DNA of 64,000 nucleotides from Forficula auricularia (taxonomy: Eukaryota; Arthropoda; Insecta; Dermaptera; Forficulidae), in contig JALMQS010000075.1 in assembly GCA_024734495.1 (NCBI GenBank), positions 4,510,832 through 4,574,831 on the forward strand, read 5' to 3'. The notes beneath the pieces are model-generated. The model ran no database searches, had not been told where the DNA came from, and saw only the letters and a program-made list of their open reading frames with translations. Position 1 is the stretch's first letter. Each line of letters opens with the position of its first letter. Shown here in pieces: positions 32,637 through 44,600 of the stretch. The position numbers and the translations under genes were made by a program.

Positions 32637-35600
32637 ATGTCGTGTAATGAATTCTACCAAAACATGCATCTGGATTTAAAGCATTATAATGAAGTTAATT
32701 TTGATGAGTACTGGGGTCGTATACAAATAACAGTTCAAGATTATATTGATTCGGTAAATGTACCAGAATCGACACTCAATGAAAGAAAAGAGTAAGTAAT
32801 CCAAATAATAATATATGATTGTAATAACGCTGTATCTATTTGGGTAGAATTTCGTAATTGAATAATATTTGTCTACATTTAATATCTGTGGTTGCCACTT
32901 CTTCTTGTTCTATATTCGAATCAAAAGGCTTAGAATTAAACAATAAAACAAGTTTTAAAGCAATTTGAGCCGCGAAAGTTAAATAATGTAATCAATAATT
33001 TCGTATGTTAATTCTACTTATTTCAAAAAATAATATTTCATTATTGTCCAACTCCCTACGATTCCTTTAATCAAAAAATAATTTTCTAAATATGTAGAAT
33101 TAACACAAGAAATTATTGATTACATTATTTAACTTTAACGACTCAAATTGATTTAAGGAAAAAATTAAAACTAACGTTCAAAAGGTAATTTTTGCCTACA
33201 ACAAGTTTTAATTTCATTTTTACTTATTTTACACTTTTTCACCAAATTTTAGTAATTTTTCTCGATTATGTAGGTATATTTAAAGTAAAGAAAATTTATA
33301 AAGTTTCTTAAATTTTTCAAAATTTTCTTTACTTTATTAAAAATTAAAATAATTAACCCGAAGGTTTTTTCAAAAATACAACTCACAATATAAACCAAAT
33401 ATATCAAGATACGAATTTATATTTAATGTTTCTAATCTAAGATTTTAATAGAATAATTTTATATTGACTGTCAGAATGTGTTTTTGTCTTGAGGGCCGAG
33501 CTAACGTGCCCGGCGGTGTTAGTACTCGGGTTCAACTCCTGGGGGAGGGTGGGGGGGGGGCGAGGCCCGCTGATATAGAATAGAAAATTATTCTATTAAA
33601 ATCCTAGTTTAGAGACCCTAAATATAAATTCTTATTTTAATATATTTAGTTTATAATGTGAGTTGTATTTTTGAAAAAATTATTTTCTAAAAAAGATACT
33701 CAAACCTTCGGGTTAATTATTTAAAATGTTTTTCACCAAGAACCCACACCATTCTCCCTTAACAAAATTATGTATACCGGGTGAGTTTTTATATCTTGAG
33801 ACAGTCTTATAACTCAAAAACAATGCATTATATGAAAACAAGTTTCAAATAAAAGTTTATTTATATGGAGGGGAAACTAAATTACGCTTTTGTTTGTTTA
33901 CCTAGAACAAGCTTTCAAGGATATTTCAAGGTCAACTTCTGTTTTTTAAATGGAAACCTAAATATTTGTTTACATATTATGAATCTACCAAAAAAAAAAC
34001 TGAGCAAATTTCATTAGAACTATTTTTTTATTCAATATCAAATAAACAAAATATTAAATCAATTAGATCTCAGAAAAAACCCTAATAATTATTTTAACAA
34101 TTATTAAACTTAATTATCAAATATTTAATTATTAAATAAATAATTTAATAATAATCAATAATTTTCCGACACTGTTCTGTGATATTCCAGAGTGTTATCG
34201 CAAGTTTTCTGGATCAATTCCAGTTCCAATTTCGTTATTTTGTCCTTTTAAATTTCTTCGTAGCCTTTACATTTCCTGATTTTTTTAAATAGATTTACAA
34301 CACAATAAAATGAAGCTCTTGAGGGAGTATCCCTGTAAGCAAAATGCTTAATTCTGCCTTCAACAAAAAATGATCCATTTTTATTATGATAATACATTAT
34401 AACTATCTACTGGATTGATACGAGAAATAAACTTTTTTTAACTTAAGAATTTTAACTAGTTCAAACAAGTAGAAACTAACCTCTTCAACCTGTGTATAAT
34501 GAAGTTTTAAGATCATTATAAACACGTATTTTCATTGTTTTGACTTTTCGATTTAATAATTATTTATTTACTAATTAATTATTTAATCATTATTATTTAA
34601 AAACTAAGTTGAATAATTGTTAAAAATAATTATTAGGGTTTTTATCTGAGATCTAATTGATTTAATATTTTGTTTATTTGATATCGAATAAAAAAATAGT
34701 TCTAATAAAAGTTTTTCATTTTTGTTTGTAAATTCAGAATATGTACAGAAACATATAGGTTTCTATTTAAAAACAGAACTTGACCTTGAAATACCCTTGA
34801 AAGCTTGTTCTTGGTAAACAAACAATAACGTAGTTCAGTTTCCCCCTCTATATAAATAAACTTTTATTTGAAACATTTTATCATATAATGCACTGTTTTT
34901 GAGTTATAAGACTGCCTCAAGATAAAAAAACTCACCCGGTACAACTCAAGCCCCTGTGCACGTGTCTCTGCTTTTAGCAAAAATTTTCTTAACGAAATGT
35001 ACCAACTTATGTTTTATAAATAAAAATATATATAAATTTTTTAATTTTAGTGATATAGAAATGCTTTGCTCGACACTTCCCCTTCAATATGATGAAGAAT
35101 TGTGGGTCGCAACAAAATCAATTATAACAAATCATGTGGAACAAATTGTAGAAAAGTTTCAACAAGATGGTGGAAAATTCCAACTCAGATTATATCATGA
35201 AATTTGGATCCAATTTAAGCAAGTCATGAGGGACTTAGATGAGCTGTATGAGTAAGTATTTTTGTTTTTTTATATATATATCTATATATTTAAAATTAAG
35301 GTTTTGTCTGTACATTGCTCCAAATCATGCCTAAATTTGGTTGCACACGTTTCAAGCAAAGTTATGAACGAAAACACCCTAAACAAAATTCCTGTCTGTC
35401 TGTATGTATGTCTGTTTCAGTGGTTTCCGCGAAAAGTTGCTCACGATTCACGTAAAAACGGCTTAAGGGATTATTATGAAATTTAATATTTCTATCAAAT
35501 GTCTTCTAACTTACGTTTTTAGCTATATAACGTTTTGATATTTTGACCACAAAAGGGGGTTTGGGGGAGGGGGGGCGCACGTATGAAAATTATCAAATAA

Positions 35601-38600
35601 CTCCTAAACTATTAACCCTACGGCAAACTTTATGATAAACAAAGTTGTAGGGGATGTGATTTCTGACAACTTTTGTTAAAAAATCCCCTTGCAGCTAGTT
35701 AAATAAACTGCAACGGATCGTTGCTAAACTTTATCCAAATTCATTTGAAATATTAATATGTTTATTCCTTTATATAAATCAGATATCACTTGCAATTTGC
35801 AGTTCATGTTGACTTTAATTCAAAAATAATGATCGATTCTCATTTAACAGTCGAGGAATAACAATTCTACATTGGATTTTTGACATTTATTGGTAATCAT
35901 TGCTTAAGACATGGAGGAATCGACTTAAAATCAAAAATAGCGATTGATTCTCATCTAATACTTGAGGAATAATAATTCTACCTTAGATTTTTGACCCTTC
36001 GATTATTATTGGTAACCATTGCTGAAGACATGGAGGAATCGACTTAAAATCAAAAATAACGATCGTTTCTTATATCTAATACTAGAGGAATAACCTTATT
36101 GCATTCCATTTTTGATGTTTTGAATATTAATGGCAACCTCTACTGAAAATGTGGAAGAATCGACTTAAAATCAAAAAGACTAAATTCTTTTTTGGCAAAC
36201 AACTCAAGCTTGAGTAAATCGAAATTTTGAACACATGTTGAGCGCTCTTTAGTGGAGAGTAGGAATTAAAATTTTACAAAGGGGGCCTAACTAGATTTTT
36301 TTCAATAAATATATACATATATCGTAGTGATAACTTTCACGAACCAAAGTATTTTTTAGGAAGACAATTTCAAGGATAATTGCACGGAGAAAAGAGAATT
36401 GAATATTTAATTTTAATTAGAAGCGTGGGGGGGGGGGGGGGACAAAGGAATAATTATTAATATATTTAATGTTTCTGGATTTAAAATTAATTGTTTTCTT
36501 TCTTTCAGTTTAACTCAATTATACATATTTCAAATTTGCCGTGTGATACACACCACTATAATACTTTTAAAAACTCCTGTGAGTCTTTTTTAACCGACTT
36601 CAAAAAAGGAGGAGGTCTCTATTCGACTGAATTTTTTTTTTTTTTTTTGTGCCTATGTTACCTCATATCTCCGCCAATTGTCAACCGATTTTGAAAAATT
36701 TTTTTGCATTGGGTCCAGTCTAGCTTGCGATTGGTCCCATTTTTTTTCGTTTTTTTTTCATAGGTATTAGACCTTTTTTATTAGGTTTGTTTAGACCTAA
36801 CCTCTTTGTTTATGAACCGATTTCGATGATTCTTTTTTTATCCGAAAGGGGTGTCTTAGGGATGGTGTCATATTAATTTGGTCAAGTTCTGATGATATGA
36901 TCACTATTAATAACATCACTAAAAAAGAGAAAAATAAAAATAATTTTTAAGAAAAAAATAAAAACCGATTTCAAAAAATTAAATGCAGCAAATAAAATCC
37001 ACTAAAAGGTATAAAATAATTATTATCTTATTTAGTTACAACTAAACGAAGAAATATTAACATGAAATTACTTTTTGAAGTTGGTGCCAAACATATACCT
37101 TTTATGAATCGCACTCGACGGATCTTACTTAGTACCCTTGGCGGGTACGCTCGCTTATAGGTATAGTTTGTTTGGTACCGACTTCAAAAAGTAATTTCAT
37201 GTTAATATTTCGTATTTTAGTTGTAACTAAATAAGATAATAATTATTTTATACCTTTTAGTGTATTTCATTTTTTGAAGTCGGTTTTTATTTTTTTCTTA
37301 AAAATTATTTTTTTAATTTTAAATACTATTTTTCATGGGCTCTGTCTGTATCGCATTTATATTGAAAATTATTTGCTCTTACTCGCCGATAAGCCAGTCA
37401 GAATTCTGATAAAAAAATTTAAAAACTATAGTCTCAAACAAATAAAAATTATATATACGGCTACGCGATTTAGTCGCTAGTGAGAAAGCAGTCATATATA
37501 CTTATACATCTTTATTTATTTAATTATTTTAATTTTTTGCATATACTTATAATATTAAACAATTTTAGTTGAATGGTAGTAGTATCTAGGTATATTTAAA
37601 TTAATTACCGAATAAACCCGAGCTAGTTAGTCCCCCCCCCCCCCCCCCACACCCACACACCTAAATAGAAGTATTTTTATAAAATTATATTATTAATTAA
37701 GATTACTTTTTTAGGGTTTTTAATAACATATATAAATCAAGGAGTATAGAGATTATAGACGGTGTATCATGCAATACTTATATTGGAGCTGGAAACAGAA
37801 AATTCGTTGGAGAATTGGGTAAGATTTTTCAACCATATTATTATTTAAAATACATTTTTAAAAGGTTTGGAAGTATAATTTTTTTTTATTCTCAGGTCTA
37901 CAATTATGGAAAGAGAATATTATCATATTGTTTCGTGAAAAAATATTAAATGAAATTTTTGAAGGTATCCACCAGGATAGAACCGGTGATTCTGGAGAAG
38001 ATTATTCAACTATAATCGGAGGAGTCATCCAGTCATTTATTGATGTGGAAATTCATAAGAAATATTATAACAGGATGATCGTTAGTATAATTTCATTTAC
38101 TTTCTTTTCATTAAAAAATATATTTTTTCATTTAACTAATAAAGTAAAGGGTGTATAGTTTCAGTTTTAACTTGTAAACTCCTGATGATGGACTAATAAT
38201 CCGAAATATATTGAGTTTGTATAAACCTCTTTGAGTTTTATTTCATTCACTGTGAAACTACACACCCTTTACTTTATTAATTAATATCATGTTTCACCTA
38301 AAACCTACACCACTTTCCCTAAGTAAAATTTTCATTTAACGTTGAAAATAAAAATGTCTACACAGTGTAGATCAGGGCGCTCCAACCTGTGGGCCGTATG
38401 CGGCCCAGTACTGCACAGAATGCGGCACCACATATAATCATAAATTTCTTTAAAAGATTTAAGATTTTTATATATACCTACTTACTGGAAAACCTATTTC
38501 TGATACAATTTGACCTAATTTATTTTTGTTTGTTTTTAAATTAGAAAAAATTGCGACAATCTCCGCAAAATTTTTCGAAAAATAAAAGGGTAGTTTTAGT

Positions 38601-41600
38601 TTGTGAATGTGAAAAAATACACTGAGTTTTCCCTGCATTGAAAGTTAACTAGGTTTTGGGATCCCCAGTTTTTAAGTTTGCATAAGTCTAAATTAATTGG
38701 AGAGGCAATGTCTGCACGGTTTTTATGCGATCCAGGGGCGTTATGTAGGGTGCTGTAATCTGCGTAACAATGTACCGGATTGGAGGGCAAGTTTAGAAGG
38801 TCGTTGATATAGATAAGAAAAAGCGTAGGTGAGATAACCGATCCCTGATGAACTCCAGCGTTGGTGTGGAAGGGGGAAGATGATATTTCATCGATGACAA
38901 CCTTAATACTACGGTCTGAAAGAAAACTTTCGAGCAACTTACAGAGTTTCGGTGCAAGGCCGACGGAGGTCAATTTGGCAAGAAGATTTTTGTGCCAGAC
39001 CATATCGAAGGCTTTTGAAATGTCTAAAGCTACCGCGAGGGTCTCATTCCCGGCCTCCAGGGTTTTGTTCCAGATATGAGTTACATATGCTAGGATGTCA
39101 CCAGTCGACCGGGATTGCCTGAAGCCGCATTGCCTATCGTCGATAAATTTATTTGACTCTAAGTGTCGTAGAACTTGCTCGTTGATGGCCTTTTCCATAA
39201 TTTTGGATAAGACAGAAGTGATTGCTATGGATCGATAGTTTTTTATGTTGGAAGAATCGCCTTTTTTCTTAATTGGTTGGATTCTGGCTAGTTTCCAGGC
39301 CTCCGGAAATATTCCGGAGTTATAGGAGAGATTATATAATTATTAGTTATTCCTTATGAATGTAAAAATTGTAAAAGGTGGGCCAATTTTTTTGCTCCTA
39401 AGTGTATATATCAAGATTTCCAAAAAAAATAATCACAGTTTTGTCAAATTTTGACTCCGTTTTTTTATTAGATATAAATCTTTTTAAGATAATATTAAGA
39501 TTGCTCGGACATTAAGGTAATGTTGGATTTAAAATCTAATCTTTTTGAAAAAGATCTGACCAAGGGTTTTCGTGTAATTATCCTATAAGCAGGTCGAGTA
39601 ATAAAGATTTATTTATTTATTTGTTAAAAATCGGACTTTTAACATGTAGTGAATAGGAAATGTTGGCTGAAAGCATATATTTCGATTAATCTAGCCAAAT
39701 CGTATGATGAGAGAAAAACAAAAAAACTTTTATTTATATAGATAAATCTCTGAAAACAAAAGTGATGATTTATAAAGCAATCCTTAAGCCTATTTGGTTG
39801 TATGGCTGTCAAATATGGGGAACAGCCAGTGAGTCCAACTTGAGCAAGATACAGAGAGTGCAATCAAAAATTCTCAGAGGCATTACTAATGCCCCCTGGT
39901 ACATAACAAATGAAACTCTACATAAAGATCTAGATGTACCGTCAATCAGAGAAGTCATATACAACCAATTTGATAAACACCAAAGGAAACTAGAACATCA
40001 TTCAAACACATCGGCCATTGTCCTATTGGACAATAGCCAGACTATCAGAAGAAGAAAGAAATACCACATACTTGATACAGAAGAAAGGATGTTGACCTTC
40101 AGCTGGAAAAACAAATTCAAATAGGATAGACATCAATGGATGACTATTCCTTCAAGATAATTAACTCTCATCAAATTTACTAAAAGTTGTAAATAAATAA
40201 CTAATAAATTGAAATAAAAAAAAAAAAAAAAAAATATTGATAAAACATCGTAGGTAACGTAGAAAAAAAGAAAATTTGACCCAGGGTTTTGTAAATAGGC
40301 AAATCTAAATGATCGAAAATATCAGTCCACTTCACTTAAAAATAAATAAATCACGTGACTCGAGTCAAAAACCGTTTATTTATTATATTTAATAATTAAA
40401 TTATTTCATATATCATATATCCGATTAAAAATTATGTTAGTTAACATCTAAATTAAAATAATTAATTTATGTGTTAAAATTTTTAATTTAAGTCGAAAAA
40501 AAATTTAGATTTTATTTTGACTTGCGGGATACTGTCCGAGCAACCGTGAATCATTCGTATCCATAGTAAATTAGTAAATTTATAACTGGAATAGTAGGGA
40601 ATTGGATAAAATTAAAAATTAAATAAGCTGACGTGTTCTGATGTGGCCATTCACTTGACTTTACAATTCAACCTGGCCCCTCACTTATATTTAATATTTA
40701 ATAAAATTATTTATAATCATGTAGGGGGGGGGGTTTGTTTTTACTTTTTAGACTTCTGGGATCCCACTGATTATGTATACAAAATTTGGTTGAGTTTGGT
40801 CAAATGGCCAAGATTTTAATTTTTTGACCATGCACCCCCCCCCCCATTTTAGACGGTTAGTTTTTGCATTTTTAGACTTCTGGGGGGTCCACTGATTATG
40901 TATACAAAATTTGGTTGAGTTTGCTCAAACGGCCTAGATTTTTTATTTTTACACCCCCCCCCCCCCATTTTGGGAGGTTAGTTTTTCCATTTTTAGTCTT
41001 CTGGGGTCCCAATGATTATGTATACAAAATTTGGTTGAGTTTGGTCAAATGGCCTAGATATTAATTTTTTGGCCCAGCAGCCCCCCCCCAATTTTGGGGT
41101 GTTTGTTTTTGCATTTTTAGACTTCTGGAGTCCTACTGATTATGTATACAGAATTTGGTTTAGTTTGGTCAAATTCCCTAGATTTTTAATTTTAAACACT
41201 CCTCCACCCCCCTTAATTTTGCGTCGATATCCACCAAAATATAATCAGCTCTTAATCTCAATGGACCAAAACTACGTGTGAAATTTGGTTTCGATATTCC
41301 TTCTAGTTTTTGAGCTAGCTCGTCCACAAAATTTGGTAACACACAGACTAACAGACATTTTGACAAAAAAAACATTATCTCGAAAAATATAATGTTTTCG
41401 ATGTTTACTTATTAGGGCTTTTTTGTAGAGCGAAATGCCATGGTTTCGGTCAATTTTTTTAATCGAAATAGTTTCAGCTGTTTTTGAGATATTTCGAAAA
41501 AAATAAGTAAAAAAACCACTTTTTTCATGCACGATTACAATACTTGACCATACCCTGTATGGTAAAGTAAAAAGTAAATTTATAACTGGAATAGTAGGGA

Positions 41601-44600
41601 ATTGGATAAAATTAAAAACATAGTTGTTTTTTTTTATTTTGTATCCACTGAGGAAGTGAAAATAAATTGACGAAACGACTGGCCCATTTAAAAAAACTAT
41701 GTTTAATTTTATCCAATTCCCTACTATTCTTGTTATATATTTTTAAGATATTTTTGCATCTTCATGGTGGATATCATTATTCTACATTATTACCTCTTTT
41801 GTCTATTAAAAAATATCAATAGAATTAGGATATTTTATCTGCGGCCCGAGGCATTTGTTTTTATTTCAAATGCGGCCCGTGTAAGTCAAAAGGTTAGTCA
41901 CCCCAAGTATAGATGATTAGCTAATACATATCTTTGTCATTTTTCAAAAAAAAAAAAGAAATAATCATTAATAAGTTGCGGTTATTTTTTTTTAGTTTTA
42001 TCAAGATGAATTTGAAAAGCCCTTCCTTGCTAGGAGTGACGAGTATTATCAAAAGAAATGCGATAGGTTTCTCTCGGAAGGTAACATGATTGAATATATG
42101 AAAAAGGTGACTCAACTTCGAGAGGAAAGAGATTCTACGGAACAGAAAATTTCTTGATCAGAGGTTGTATTCAAAATCCGCTAATCAATACATTCAAGAA
42201 GGTGTTTCCAATAATGAATAAATGTTTTTTCTTATTTTTAGCACTTATATCGTACTTGAAACAACATTTGATCAAATTCTCATTTCCAATGTTTTACCAC
42301 GGTTGCTGGAGGAATGTTCCCCGATAATAGCTGAAAAACGATGGTCAGATCTATCCTTGCTCTATGGCCTAGTGAAATCTGTCGAAGGAGGACTTCCTCC
42401 AGTTATTAAACAGTTTGAAGAATATATGAAGCAGCATGAAGAAATTTTACTTCAAATTTCAGCTCCTGGGCCAGAAGGTCCAAAATCCCCAGAGGAATTT
42501 GTAAATAGGATAATGGATTTTCATGCCAAGAATTATGAGTTCATTGGACAAGTTTTTCACGGAGATAAAGAATTTATTAGAGTTATAGATCAAACATGTG
42601 TGTCTGTCATAAATCACAAACCAAATTCAGTTAGAAATTGCCCTTCTCATGATTTGGTAAGTTTGTTTGTTTGCATTCATAAAATTTGATTAATCGTATT
42701 AATATTGTCTTTTTTGTTTTTTTATAGCTATTAAAGTATTGTGAAGATGTTCTGGAAAAATCCTCAAGAGTAATTTCAGAATCCGATATCGAAGATAAAT
42801 TATCAAAAGCTGCTACAATTTTTCAATATATTAATGACAAAGACATATTTCATGAACTGTACAAACGATCCTTAGCCATTAGATTAATTCATCAGAAAAA
42901 CCAATCTTTAGATACTGAAAAATCAATGATTACTCTACTTACGGTAAGCTTTATTTGCATTTCTGAAGATGCAGAGAGTATTGTTAATTCATTTTGATTA
43001 ATATTAAAATTTAGATGATAGTTTTGAAAGTCTTGTCATCATAGTTGATTTTAAACCTAGGTCTAGGTACTAGCCGACTCAACACGCAATACAGAAGGGC
43101 CTATATGTTCACTCAAAATTGATTAAGGGAAACAAGGATTCTAAGCCCTGGTTTGGTAAACAATGTGGAGATGCCGTCCGTGACTAAAACAAATATTTTC
43201 AAAAATGGCATTTTTTTTCACTTCTAGAATGTGACCGAATTGCAATTACCAAATGCGAAATTCTTGCAAAAAAACTATCTCTGATGCAAAAAAAAGGATT
43301 CGATCTGAGGATAGCTGACCGTCTCGCATCTTGCCCCAATCGAAAACGGGCCTTTTTCTCTTTATTCAAGACAATAAATAGAAATTTCGTGACTCCCTCA
43401 CTTCTGCCCCTCTTTCACCCAAACGGTTCAGTGGTCACAACCACCTCGGAAAAACTGAATCACTAGCCTAATTTTTCGCCACTAACTCTACTTTAGATGA
43501 CAAAGGGCTTAACCCGCCATCTTATAACCCCCAAACCAACCTTATGAGCAAAATAATTTTCACGCCCCAAATAATCAAAAAAGCCATTAAAAAATTGAAA
43601 TCCGACTCCGCCGCTGATCCTGATAACATCCCACCAATTCTCATTAAAAAATGCGCCCCCGAACTTGACCCTATTTTATCTAAGCTATTCCAACTCTCTT
43701 ATGAATCCCAAAAGCTGGAAAATAGCCAGAGTCACACCTATTCCTAAAAAAGGTGACTCTTCACAAATCTCTAATTACAGACCTATCGCGATCATCTGTG
43801 TTCTTTCCAAAATAATAGAAATGGTTATAAACCAAAACCTCCTTCGACACTTAGAAAATAATAAATTAATTCACGATAGGCAATGTGGATTTAGACAAAA
43901 TCGTTCCATTGTAACACCGAAGATAGCACTCTGCACGGCAGGCCCTCACCTCCGAATAATCGAAACAATGTTGCCTCCTCAATCACTCTCGACTTAGACA
44001 AACTGAATAAATGGGGCTCCCAAAATTTAGTTAGCTTTAATGCAAACAAGACTCAATGTTGTCAAATTTCTAGATGCGAAAACAAAAATTTCCCTGATAT
44101 CAACTTCGATTCGAATACCCTGAAAATGAGTGACAGCCTCTCCATGTTGGGCGTCTCAGCCGCATCTGACCTGTCTTGGAATGAACACATCTCCTCTGTT
44201 GCGAAATCTGCATCAAGAAAGATTGGCCACTTTTCAGGTCCAAGCGATTTTTCACGCCCCTCAATCTTCTCATCATCTACAAAGCTCAAATCCGCCCCTG
44301 TCTCGAATACGGCTCTCATCTATGGAGAGGAGCCTCTACATATTCTCTTGCTACCCTGGATGCAATTCAGAAACGAGCCGTCAGGCTAATTGACGATTCT
44401 ACCCTCACCGACTCGCTAGCTTATCAAAGAAATGTCTCTGCCCTTTCCCTTTTCTATAGATACTATCACGGCAGGTGCTCTGATGAGATAAAATCTCTGA
44501 AAAACTCTATCTTTGGAATTTAATATCTCCGGAACTAGATTGTTAATAAATTTCGTTTTGCCACCAATCGATGGAGAAGTATTTAAATAATATTGTGTCT

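Noticed and set aside
33480..33575. Functional tRNA gene
   Set aside because: Only the B-box-like part matches; no acceptor stem or anticodon arm can be paired by eye.
42198..42241. A 40-nt intron with donor at 42202 in the cullin gene
   Set aside because: It leaves the wrong phase for exon 6. The donor at 42164 gives a 78-nt intron, the right phase (after allowing for the extra A) and better alignment to CUL2.
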